A DNA stretch of 64,000 bases. Source: Diphasiastrum complanatum (lineage: Eukaryota > Streptophyta > Lycopodiopsida > Lycopodiales > Lycopodiaceae). Within the stretch, counting starts at the first letter, position 1; each line of letters opens with the position of its first letter. Under the pieces are notes generated by a model. That model saw only the letters and a list, made by a program, of their open reading frames with translations, was not told where the DNA came from and did no database searches. The DNA is taken from contig CM055098.1 in NCBI GenBank assembly GCA_029204225.1, forward strand, positions 10,959,052 through 11,023,051, in the 5' to 3' direction. Positions 34,046 through 44,800 of this stretch are shown here, one piece after another. A program made the translations under genes and the position numbers.

Positions 34046-34738
34046 TCATGGTTGATGTCTTGGTATCTTCGTCAGGTTCAGCATGTTGAAAAACTTCTGG
34101 TGCTTGATCCTAGGAAGCGCTTTGGTGAAGATGTCTACGGCCATTTTTGTTGTGGAGCAGTATTGAAGGATCACTTGCCCTGAGAAAACTTTCTCCCGAA
34201 TGAAATGATACTGGATTTTTATGTGCTTAGATTTGCCATGAAATTTGGGATTCAGTGACAGTGAAATACAGCTCAAGTTGTCACACAAAATGGTGATAGC
34301 ATTGAACTGAGTGTGATGTAAGTCGTGAAGTAATAACTTTATCCATACAGCTTCTTTTGAAGCTTGACATGTTGCGACGTACTCTGCCTCGGTTGAAGAA
34401 AGCACAACTGATTTGTGCTTTCTTGAGTTCCACGAAATCGTTTCCTCTGCCAGATAGAAACAAAATCCGGAGGTAGATTTTCTAGTAGAGATAGTTCCTC
34501 CCCAATCTGAGTCGGAGTAGCCTCGTAGGATGAGTGGGTCGATAGCATTTCCATCATAACATAAAATGTGATCTAAACTTTTCTGAATGTATCTCATCAC
34601 TCTCTTTAATGCTTTCCAATGAGAGATCCTAGGATTAGACATGAATTGACTTAATGTGCTAACAGTGTACACTAAATCTGGTCTAGTACACAACATTGCA
34701 TACATCAAAGATCCTATGAGTGAATGATAAGGGAACAT
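34046..34738 (-). pseudogene. Copia 4 RNase H, open frame of 230 codons
   Basis: SLIGSLMYAMLCTRPDLVYT, GYSDSDWGGTISTRKSTSGF, LSSTEAEYVATCQASKEAVW, ILCDNLSCISLSLNPKFHGK, KHIKIQYHFIREKV and DIFTKALPRIKHQKF occur in the usual order. The catalytic Asp, Glu and Asp are all kept. The link to RT is frameshifted near 34735. Confidence 0.93.
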
Positions 34739-35257
34739 GCTAAGTCAAGTACTTCACTATCATAATCAACACAAGTAGATTTAGTCAATACTATACTTGG
34801 ATCCATTGGAGTATCAATTAGTGTACAATTAGACATATGAAATTTTTCTAAAATGCCTTTTAGATATGTCTGCTGGCTAAGATAGATCTTCTTTTGAAGT
34901 CTATTTCTAGTAATGTGAATTCCTAACAAAGAATAAACGACATCTAAATTAGTCATGTCAAATTCCTTTGACAAATCACTTCTAGTAGTGTGCAGAAGAG
35001 AAGTGTTGTTTGACAAAATAAATGCATCATCTAGGTAAAGAGCTTGTGAACTGAATGGGTACCGATATGCTTGGAATAAACGTTACAGTCAGTTGAATTG
35101 TTTGCAAAACCCAATGAGATAAGATAAGAGTTAATTTTATCAAACCAGACTCTTGTGACCTATTTCAGACTGTAGATTACTTTGTGCAGCTTGCACACTT
35201 TGTGCTCTTGGCCTTCGAACCCTTCCGATTGGAAGGTATACAGCTCTTCCTCGACGT
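34714..35257 (-). pseudogene. Copia 4 reverse transcriptase, C-terminal part
   Basis: EEELYTFQSEGFEGQEHKVC, KLHKVIYSLK, a stop, then RVWFDKINSYLISLGF; frameshift to LYLDDAFILSNN (catalytic YxDD, here YLDD), then LDVVYSLLGIHI, KKIYLSQQTYLKGILEKF and TPMDPS. Confidence 0.9.
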
Positions 35258-35263
35258 TGTCGT

Positions 35264-35545
35264 TTTATGGTACCATCTCCTGGCTGTTCCTACCAAAGTA
35301 GTGGTGAACAACATCATCTGATGCGCATGACTCACCTTATTCATGAGCATTAGTATTTCAAAATCCTCGACATGCTCATGGGCATGTTCATCCTCATTCC
35401 CATGAAATTGCGGTAGGAGACCTACTATTTCAGGTTTCCCCAAACCGATTAGACGATCGGTAAGAAGGAGAATAATCCAGAGGGGGGGGGGCTCGCATCT
35501 TGCGAGCACGGTGGCCCTTTGGCCTCGGTGCCCTCTTGACCACAT
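35264..35545 (-). pseudogene. Gypsy-type gag scrap fused to Copia 4 RT
   Basis: LPQFHGNEDEHAHEHVEDF, MNKVSHAHQMMLF and LVGTARRWYHK follow the retrotransposon gag pattern of Gypsy elements (Pro-x-Phe-x-Gly, then Gly-x-Ala-x-x-Trp). The frame then runs straight into the Copia RT sequence, in another frame, within about 7 bp. Confidence 0.65.
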
Positions 35546-37414
35546 GTTTTTTTTTTAAATTGGCTGCTCGGATGCCATGTGTCCAGGCAGCCAGTTTTTA
35601 ATCCATAAGCAATCTTGCAAGGGAACTGGGAGGAGATATATGGAGAAACCCACCTAGTTCCTTGCATGTGTGTGTATGTGAGCCTAGGTGCCCGACGCCA
35701 CCTGCCTAGCCTGCGGCTGTCCGACGCCACCCCTGCTCGATGCCATCACCATGCCATGCCCGACGTCACCGCGCCCTGTCTAGTGCCACCCGAGCTGCCA
35801 GGGATCGCAGGCCCGCTGCCCAGCGCCACCGTGCCCTATCCGGAACCACCCGCGCTGCCTGGGACCGTAGCCCGATGCCGTGGGGGTTTGAAATTTGAAT
35901 CGTTATCTATAAGTAGTACATTGGAAGGTCAAAAGTTACTAATTCCATTTTAATTAGAATAGGAGTAAGTTTGATCAAAGTTTGAGTATGGAGTGTCTGT
36001 ATTAGAACAACCTAATCTTAGTTTGAGTACTAGAATTAGAGTAGGTTTAATTGAGTGGATGAAATTATGTTATTAGAGGAAATGGGATTGGAAAACTGTT
36101 GTGAGTGAATGTTATTTGTCTCATAAATTTTTCGGATATTTATTATAGGGGACATATAACTCTATTAAGATGGATGATTGCTATTTTCTTGCACTTGATG
36201 CTAGGAACAGGGGCATTTAACTCAAGAGAGTATCTAGGATACTCAGAGTTGAGTTTTAATCATTCTATATCTTAATGGTTCTCCTAGAGATTCTAGTTGA
36301 ATGAATTATTATTTCTTAGTATTGTAGATTCTAAGGATATTTGTATCTGGAAGCTTTATGAATTGTCTGCCAAAGTTTGTGGATAATTTCAGACTGTAAT
36401 TATTATTATTATTATTTCTTTAACTTTAATCGCCTAAGTTAGGTAATATTTCACTCATTGTTTCATGTAAGTATTTTACATGAAGGTGAAGTTACTAACT
36501 TGTGATGAGTGTAATCCAGATGAGAAATTTATCGCTTAGTGTACTTTCCAAAGTGGTTGGTGAGGGTGGAGCAAGGGTAGAGACAAATTCAACAATAGTT
36601 TTACCTTTTTCAAGATTTCGCTAGGCTTGTGATCAAGAGGAAGGACGTTATGTCTCATAGTCGTGACTCCCAAAAGACATCCTACATGAGGCAAATTCAA
36701 TTGGCGATGTTAACCTCTTTGTACTCTGACCTAGGTGTCGAGTAAGGGGATGAGATGCCATTGTTGTTGAGCTTGTGGTATCTTATAAAGGGAGAAGCCA
36801 TCGCAACCAAATTCTCAAAGAAGGCATTTCACTCTGCTCCGCTAGGGATTTCTCACCTTGACAACTAACATGCTTGATCTTCAATGCAATCTAAGCTTGC
36901 GATTTTTGAGAATAAAACAGACATTCAGTTTTTGAAAAAATAGATGCAAAAAGCTCTTGTAGAAAAGAAGATACTTATAAATCAAGAACTTCCTATTCAT
37001 ACATCAACTTACAACCACATATTGGCATAGCTAAATTAAAGTTGTGGAATCCCATTATTACATCATAATGTGGAGCACAAATTAGCCCCCAGGTTTTGGA
37101 TTTCATGAGATTTAAGTCTCCCTAGAGTGCACAAACTGAGATTCAAGCCAAGGTCTCCACTGGCACAAAAACTCTCTTATCCAACTCGACTCTAGTTGGG
37201 TACAAAACAAAGAAATTTCGTTGTTGTGATATGAGTTGATTGTACTCAAAATAGATAAAGCCTAAGGAGGCTTGGAGATGCCAATGATACAGTAAGTGGA
37301 GTTTGAGCACACAAATAGATGCTGAATTAATGCTTTTACCTTGAGCCAACTTGATGGTCTCTAAAAAACAAAGAGTTTGAAAGTATGTGTTGTGAACAAG
37401 TATGTGCTATGAAC
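35546..37414. other. Gene-poor DNA with a GC-rich patch
   Basis: About 35690-35880 is strikingly C/G-rich with repeated GACGCCACC/CGATGCCA-like units in otherwise AT-rich DNA; a G10 run lies at 35482-35491. From 36000 to 37414 I see nothing recognisable except the first copy of the 37.2/37.8-kb duplication. Confidence 0.4.
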
Positions 37415-37426
37415 TAGGTAGCAGGC

Positions 37427-37533
37427 GTGAGCAGGCCCGCTACCGTGTGTAGCATGCAGCCTTCACGCACCCAGCCGCCCTGCGGTGAGATGTGTTGAAG
37501 GCTGCCTGCTACAGGGTAGCAGGCCTACTCACA
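37427..37533. repeat. GC-rich foldback hairpin, arms of about 42 bp
   Basis: Left arm 37427-37468 begins GTGAGCAGGCCCGCTACC and contains GCAGCCTTCAC. The right arm 37490-37533, reverse complemented, begins GTGAGTAGGCCTGCTACC and contains GCAGCCTTCAA. The loop is about 20 nt. Could be a foldback transposon or a small-RNA precursor-like hairpin. Confidence 0.75.
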
Positions 37534-37600
37534 CTAGCTAACGGGCGTAATTTGCGTTTTGGCTCTTCAATTGCCCTTCAATTGACAGGCAGTTACACTA

Positions 37601-37628
37601 TGGCTCTGAACATCTGTGTTCAGAGCCA
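37601..37628. repeat. Perfect 12-bp hairpin
   Basis: TGGCTCTGAACA, loop TCTG, TGTTCAGAGCCA. Perfect pairing with a 4-nt loop. Confidence 0.85.
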
Positions 37629-37669
37629 ATGAAAATGTGCCACATGTCCACTATCAGCCCAAACATAAA

Positions 37670-38110
37670 TTGCGGTCTCTCACATGTGCATGTGCGCACA
37701 CACAAGCATGTGTGCACGCGTGCACACATACACACGCACACACAAAACAACAACAACAACAACAATAGGGGACAAATCAAGGAGATTTTATTGTTGTAAT
37801 GATGGGTGATTTGTATCAGAAATAGCTAGAGCCTAAAGAGTAGGATTCAAGGCTCCAAGATGTCAATGATGTAGCTGGTGTAATTTGAGCTACTCAAAAC
37901 CTAAATTAACACTCTTAAGCAAGTCAACTTGATGGCCTTGACCCAACCGCCTTGACCCAACCGATGATTTAAAAAACATCTATTATGAACACGTTGGCTA
38001 GTGATCAATTCCACCATGGCCTCACATACACACATGCACACACTCGCGCGCGCATGCACGCACACACACAAAATGTGCACCCACACACATACACAGATGT
38101 GTGTGAGTCC
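37670..38110. repeat. Two CA/TG-rich alternating purine-pyrimidine tracts
   Basis: 37675-37750 and 38025-38110 consist of CACA, TGTG, GCGC and GCATGC stretches, ending at the first tract in (CAA)n. They create spurious Cys/Val/His-rich open frames on the minus strand. Confidence 0.8.
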
Positions 38111-40090
38111 AAGGTCAAGAATATGCACTTATAGGGCCATATTTCAAGATACTCACTATAAGGGTATGCTTGAATTTTGAGCCACTTTGACTTTGAATCT
38201 TTATGTGCTAAATTTTAGGAAGACTACTATTTTGTGACCAAGCAATGGGGGTTTGAGCACCAACATGTCAGATTGTTTTACCATGCATGCATTGTTGGCT
38301 AGAATGCGACTTTTTTTTTTTTTTTTTGGTTTGGGGCACGGGGTGGGGGGGGGGGTTTGCGGGTGGTGGATCAAGGGCCTTTTTCCAAGGGAGGGTCTTT
38401 GCTTGAGGGTAAGGTTGAAGGCCTTGTGCCATTCCTTGCATGATGCCAAGTGTGAGATTTTTTGCACTAATAATGTACCACGTTAAAAATTATAACATTT
38501 TCTTTGGATTACGTAAGACGACATATGAGGACAACCATTTAATAATTGACACCAAGCATTTGGAGTTCCAATGTGCTGGGTGTCAATGAATATTTTGATA
38601 AAATGTTTCAATGTTTGGCAAACATCAGTATATAAATGGCTATTTCGTTTTTTGAGGAGCCACTCAACCACAAAGGAAAAATAAACTCTTGGCATTACGA
38701 TGAGGGAGGACTAGTTGTATGCATGTGGCCCTAGAGGTCATAAGAGATGTAGTTTGGAAGGGTGGGGATATGTGGGGGCTTGCCATCACTAGAGGCCATA
38801 TGTTATCATTTTATAGCTTCATTGCTTTCCCACATTTTCTACTTGTCCTCACAACCACCACCTAGAATCACGAAGGCTTTGACTTTTGAAGGACGACAAC
38901 ACTAGGCATGATAATGTTGAAATGATTTCAGTCTTACACATTACTAGGCAAGGCTTGGTATTTGATATCCATATCAATGTTTTGAGTGAAGAGCTTGTTT
39001 GACATTAGACTTTTAAGTAAAGCTATCTTTCATGGAAATCTTTCAAATAAAAAAAGATTTCATTCTTTCTAACATAGTCTTGTTGCACTTTAGAAAGAAT
39101 TTTGACCCTATATGAGATTTGAATATTTTGAGGATTTAAGAACATTGGAAAGTCCAAAACAATCCTGGGCCTTCAACAAACATAGGATTCTCAGATTGTG
39201 GAAAGTCCCTAGAACTTGGACTTTCCATGACATCAAAAAATGTGCAGAGGCCTTTTCAAGCGAAGGAGAGAAAGCCCTCACGGACTTACCGATCATAACA
39301 AGAGTTTTTTTAATAGAAACCTTGCACAATTGCCTCCAAATTACCAAATATGTCCTTGCATTTTGCTTACTCATATAGGCCTTTGACATGCATTGCAAAT
39401 TGTCAATGGCAACGCAGCTAGGTCCATCATATTTGAAATCTTAAGTGCATCAATACATTTCAAGATGAAGGTTATCACTTTTTTGTAGCAATCAATCAAT
39501 AAATTGATTCTTCTTTCTAATTTCTAAGGAAACTTTCTAAGAATTTTAAACCCCTCATAACATGTTTTAGGACACATTTATGAAGCGGCTTCAAGAACTT
39601 TGGGTTTCTATGTAGGTGAGTTGATCTATTCATTCAACCTTTAAAACTTAAGGGTGGATTTTTCTAATGGCCGCCATGTGAATTCTAGTAAATTTCCTTT
39701 CTTAAGAATAGTGAATCTTGGGGCTTGCCTATTCTAGATTCTACAAGAAAGCTACATGGTAAAATCTTAGATGTAATAGTGCCCTTGAACAATGCATGTG
39801 TAGAACAGACTCCATTTGTAATCACCCCCTTCTTCCAATTTAGCCCCTCCACCTCTGATTTACCCTCTTCAAAGGTAAATTGTAAAATGTGGCAACAAAA
39901 GCAAGTTAGTTAGCATTCGATGAATCAACATGTGAAAGCACATAAACCTTTAATTTAGCAACTCCCACCACTAGAGGCATCGAATGGGCTTGGCTGCCTG
40001 GGCCCATTTTGGTGGTGTGACATGTGAATCCATCCAAAAGCCTTACAATAGAGATTGGAGAACTCTATTGGGCCTTGTGACTCGGAAACC
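38111..40090. other. Gene-poor DNA
   Basis: A T17 run at 38311-38327 is followed by G-rich sequence to about 38375, including a long G run. No coding gene recognised elsewhere in the stretch. Confidence 0.4.
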
Positions 40091-40093
40091 TTA

Positions 40094-40507
40094 AGGGTGT
40101 TTTCACACAAAAGGTGGGCCAATAGTGATGCTGAGTCACACTTACGCCCTTCATGGGCCCCCCAATCTCTCCTTCCATCGACCCCCATTTCACACACAAA
40201 TCTATTTGGGAGACCTTTATTCTCTCTCCTTTATCCTATATGAGCCACACCGATGTTCTCTCATCTTGTGAATTTAAATATGAAGGGCTCATAAAAAATG
40301 GGGGCTCTAGGGCATATGGAGATGCTAATGAGTACTCATGGCATCTCCACCTGGGAACATTTTTTAAGCCAAGTCATCTACCACATGAGGGGCCTGACTT
40401 TTCTATCTGAAATGGGGTAAGGGTCTTCCTATTTTTTTTCTCTCCAATGAGTGCTGAGTTTTTTTGACAAACAAACATGCCCTATGATTGTGTGTGAAAA
40501 CACCCCC
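40094..40507. mobile_element. Tourist/PIF-like MITE, 414 bp
   Basis: The left end AGGGTGTTTTCACACA pairs with the right end, whose reverse complement is GGGGGTGTTTTCACACA. TTA flanks both ends (40091-40093 and 40508-40510), the target duplication typical of PIF/Harbinger elements. The interior is non-coding. Confidence 0.7.
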
Positions 40508-40849
40508 TTAGTGGTGGGGACCCTTGGAGTGCAAGCCAACACTCTGTATCGAGAACATCGGAGGAGCTCATTCCTCCACAAGGCCTTCCGTAGGGATGTG
40601 ACGCCTCTCTCGAGCCTCGTGACTGGAAACCCTCAGTGGTGGAGACACTTGGAGAGCAAGCCACTAACTAACGTCTATGGGGAGGAACACACCAGAAGAG
40701 CATATTCGTGCGTGTGGACGAGGGCAAGAGACGAGAGACCCCACCCTCATCCAAACCGCGTGGAAAAATGTCACTAATAAACTGGAGATGAGATCATGTC
40801 GTATTATACATCGTTGGTGAGGGTGTGGCCCTACTTGCACGCTGTCACA
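40508..40849. other. Intergenic, weak internal repeat
   Basis: Two diverged copies of a TAGTGGTGGGGACCCTTGGA / CAGTGGTGGAGACACTTGGA segment at about 40509 and 40632, each followed by GAGxGCAAGCCA. No gene seen. Confidence 0.4.
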
Positions 40850-41013
40850 CACAGTGTGGTCAGGAAGTAGGTTATCGAGAAGACATACGCCACAGTGTGG
40901 TCAGGAAGCAGGTTATCAAGAAGACATACGACATGGTGTGGTCAGGAAGCAGCTTATTGAGAAGACATACCGCACAGTGTGGCCAGGAAGTAGCTTATCG
41001 AGAAGATGTACTG
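40850..41013. repeat. 41-bp minisatellite, 4 copies
   Basis: Units start at 40850, 40891, 40932 and 40973. The consensus begins CACAGTGTGGTCAGGAAG, then TAGGTTATCGAGAAGACATA. 41 is not a multiple of 3, so it is not a coding repeat. Confidence 0.92.
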
Positions 41014-41882
41014 TGAGCAGGAGTGTGTCTCGAAACTCACTCTGTGGTGGGGCTAGAAAAGTGGGACCATGGGCGAGGGGGAGGGGGTGAGGTTAAGAAA
41101 CCAAGAAAAAGTTTGCTTTCAACTTTTCCAAGCAAACAAAGAAAACAAAGAAAAGAAACCCTAAACGAATACAAAGAAAGAAACCCTAAAAGAACACACA
41201 GGCATCGCCATCTCTCTCTCTGGCCCACTCGTTCTTTCCTCTCTCCATCGCCATCGCCATCTCCAGCGCAAGCACGGCTGCAGCAGAAGCAAAGCAAAGC
41301 AAGGGACGAGGCGCAATGGCAGCAACCATGGCAGTTTCGGGGCCCGCTCTCGCTTCTGTGCAACCTCACGGCTGCTCGAGGGTTGCTCTCAAGCATCCGC
41401 ACCACCTTTGGATGAATGTGGCTATGGCCATGCCACAAGACACAATTTCCTATCCTACTACAGCAAGCAATTGCTGGTCTAAGTCCACCCTTCATTTTCC
41501 GTTCATCCATCCCATTCATCTCCGGTCAGTCGCTGCTGTGTTCTGTAGTCAAACAGCAGCTGCCACATTTGTTTCTGCTACTCCAGCCAAAACTGGCATC
41601 AATTGCTCCCCCTTTTCTCCTTTCCCTTTCACCTATTCTTCTTCTTCATCACTGCTCTCTCTTTCTTTCCAGTTCTTTCTCTCCTTAACAAGATCTAACC
41701 CTTGCTTTTAGTTCCTGATTTTGCGCATCAGACTTCCATCCAATCCATTAAGAAACTCCTCCGTCATAATTTTGGAGCTAAAATCATCATATCTGTTTGA
41801 AGTTGGAACCTGTGGCCGGTTTTAGACTTTGAGATTACTGAATTCAGGTCATGTAATTTCTCAAGTGAGCAGTGAGAAGTAG
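41014..41882 (+). promoter_or_regulatory. Promoter and 5' leader region of the REVEILLE-like gene
   Basis: Two telo-boxes, AAACCCTAAA, are at 41156-41165 and 41181-41190, followed by a CT-rich leader typical of plant 5' UTRs. An open frame at 41316-41711 (131 codons, Ser/Pro-rich) lies inside the leader, matches nothing known and may only be an upstream frame. A TAG lies in frame immediately before the main ATG. Confidence 0.5.
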
Positions 41883-44800
41883 ATGGAGATGAATGTGGAT
41901 CGCCTGGATATGGCCTCTCTGGCTCCGCGAGGAATAGCGAACAACCAGCAAGCCTCAGAGGATTTGTCAAAGAAGATCCGAAAGCCTTACACTATCTCAA
42001 AATCACGCGAGAGCTGGACTGATCAAGAACACGAAAAATTCTTAGAAGCACTTCAGCTGTAAGCTATGCTATCTCTCTGGTATTCTTTTTTTGCATGAAA
42101 CATCCAATTTTCAAAATTAACCGTAACGCAGGTAAGTAATCTAATAAGCTTTTTAGAAAGCTTCGTTGTCTTTACAATGCCCGAACCCACTTTCCTTTTT
42201 TCACTCTAAAAGCGCATATCCCTGTAGTTAAAGTTCAGATCTAGACTTGTCTGGGTGACAGAGAAAAGCATCAATATGAAGTTCAGCTTTTATTCGTCTT
42301 ATGTCAGTCAAGCACCACGTGGTGTTTATGAATGGATCGTTTGCTGGAAATTCGCCAATTCTCCGACTTTTGCATCAAATCCAAGTCGTGTAAAATCTTT
42401 CTATTTCTTGGAGACTGGCTTGGTGCCCTATGTCCAAAAGAGATTTCAAACGTGATTGTGCTGCTGTCAGAAACCTCAATGTACAGGGGAATGGTCTTCC
42501 TAGTGACCTTTACCGGTAGTAAGGGTCATTTGAGAAGTTATGGCGCCTGTTTGATATCATCCTAACCACTAGTGAGATCTTTAGAAAGACCATTCTCTTA
42601 TAGAATTGTCGAGCAAGAAATTTGTTCACTCTTACCCAAAACAATCTAAGGTGTGCTTCAAAAAATGTTCAAACATCATCTTGTACAATAATTTGATATA
42701 AAACCTTGAAAATTTGAACGAATAGTAGTGGACTTGCAATTTACAAGGCGTATAAATTTTGTGGGGGTCAATCAATCGACCCACATTTTCAATATTGATC
42801 GAAACTCAAAAACAGCACTTGGTGAATTTAGGTGTATCACCAGTTTTAGTCCACTGCGCCTACAACATTAACAGTCAATAAGGCGGGGCAAGCATTATTG
42901 TCGTGAACCTAGCCCACGTACGTCTAGTCTAACCATGACTAGAGCTGTGCAAGGTCATAGGTTGGGTTGGTCTAGCAATAATCAAGCCACGATAAGGCAT
43001 GAGGGTGGCTGTCAGTAGTCACTACACCTTTTCATTAATGGAGTTTTCCAACGACTGATGATTGCGTAGGAAAGGGCATTAGGAGACTTAAAAGGATAGC
43101 CTATGGTGAGGTGGAGCCTCACTCTGTAGACTAGCTGGCGGGTTGATAGGAACTAGAGAAAACAATTCTCACAACTCGTAGCAAAGCCATGTTGAGGATG
43201 AGAATGGGTTCGTTAGAGAATGTGAAGAGTTCAGCAGCACAAAGCAGCACAACCGGCTCAGTGGACAAGAGCACACACAAAGCACACTTGCGTGCCGCAC
43301 GTGGAATCCCATCCCCACCTCCTGGCCACCTGCCTTCCCTTTGACCCCAAAAGGCCGGTACTAGGGGACAAAAGAGTGCCAAAAGCTCCAACACACCACA
43401 CCCATTGTGCGCAACTTGCAAACAGGTATGCTAAAGCAAGCACAATGAAAAGACCTCCTCCAATTGGCTTGTGGAGGACCCCCGCTTGGCTTTGATACCA
43501 TGTTAGAGTTGGCAACACGTAGCAGCACGACCGGTCCAGTAGATGAGAGCATGCACAAAGTGCACTTGCAGGCCGTGCGTGGGATCCCATCCCCTCTGCC
43601 TAGCCACCCACCTTCCCTTTGATCCCAAAAGGTTGGTACCAGGGGACAAGCGTTCATTGTGTACTTTGAACTTATATGGAGGCTGTTACATATCTGAACT
43701 TTGCTGAAATTTGCACCATCTCTGGGTAGCTTGAAGACACCCACTATGCACAGCTTGCAAACAAGTCCAGAATTATCTTGGGCGAAGCATTTTCATGAAG
43801 TACTTGCGTGAAGAGAGACTTGCAAGTTACAACTATAATGGAACTACGTAGATACTAGACATAGAACCCATGGTTCCCAGAACCATGGGTTCTGGGAACC
43901 GTGGAAGGCACCGTACCATGGTTCCTTGAACCGTGGTACGGTTCTTGTAAAAAAATAATTAATAGATTAATTAATTAATTTTCCTAAATTTCCCCCCAAA
44001 ACCCCTCAAAGCTAGTTTTTGTCCCTCTCTCTCTCTGTCTCCCTCTCTCTTATCAATTTGGGAGATTAAATCATTTGAAGTAAATAATCTAAGTAGGGAG
44101 AATCTGCTTTTTCTGAAAAAAAATTGGCATTTTTTTAGCATTTTTTTGGGCTATTTTTGGGGGCTGGGACAAAAAACAAATTAATTAATTATTCAGTGTG
44201 GTTCACCACGGTACTAGGCAAAATTTTTAAAGAACCGTACGGTTCTCAGAACCGTGGTGAACCGTTAACGGTTCATTGATTCTATGATACTAGAGAACCC
44301 ATCATAGCAAGGAAAAAACAAAAAACAAGTTTGCCTAGTCACAAATGATTCGATCATCAGCTTCCACAATGGGATTAGAAGAGGAATAAAAAGTGAGAAA
44401 ATTCAAAGTAGTATGTACATGTGCATCAACAGGTGGTAGTTACTCAAGGTGAAAACCTCAAAATAAAAAGGAATTATCTTTAACAAAGTGGATCGTGTTT
44501 GATGAGGAGGATGTTATTACAAGGAGAGAGATCAATGTGCATGTGTGTACATGGTTGTTGGTAAATGAGTGAGACAAGAAGGAATTCTTTTTTTTGAGCC
44601 TTGTGAACATAAAAGAGACCCTTGAAAATAAAATCTTGCCTTTGTATTGTGATTCATGATATTGTGAATGTATGTGACTAGAAGGCTTGCCAAAATTTCT
44701 CTGGTTATCCTATATCCAGTGTCAAAATGATTTGTCACAACCATGTTCTTGGTTTGGAAATTGCTAGTTAGATTAGATGCATGATACTTGATCAAAGAAG

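Larger units (their letters stand above)
34033..35257 (-). mobile_element. Copia element 4, RT end plus RNase H
   Basis: Contains the C-terminal two thirds of RT, all of RNase H, the polypurine tract and a 3' LTR; everything upstream of the RT palm is lost at about 35257, where a Gypsy-type gag scrap begins. It differs from Copia 1-3 in lineage, as the region between RT and RNase H looks SIRE/Maximus-like (long LTR), though this is only an impression. Confidence 0.88.
37195..38010. repeat. Diverged direct duplication, period about 580
   Basis: About 37204-37400 recurs at about 37780-38000: TTGTTGTGATATGAGTTGAT/TTGTTGTAATGATGGGTGAT, then AATAGATAAAGCCTAA/AATAGCTAGAGCCTAA, GATGCCAATGAT/GATGTCAATGAT, GAGCCAACTTGATGG/CAAGTCAACTTGATGG. 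The unit between contains the foldback at 37427-37533. Confidence 0.6.

Noticed and set aside
37598-38128. Cys/Val/His-rich open frames on the minus strand that look like small secreted cysteine-rich peptides
   Set aside because: They are translations of CA/TG dinucleotide tracts; the regular cysteines come from the repeat, not from a protein.
40850-41013. CRISPR-like regularly spaced repeats
   Set aside because: The four 41-bp units are contiguous with no unique spacers, and the genome is a plant's.
41316-41711. 131-codon Ser/Pro-rich open frame as a chloroplast protein gene
   Set aside because: It lies in the CT-rich leader of the REVEILLE gene and resembles no known protein; left as part of the 5' region.
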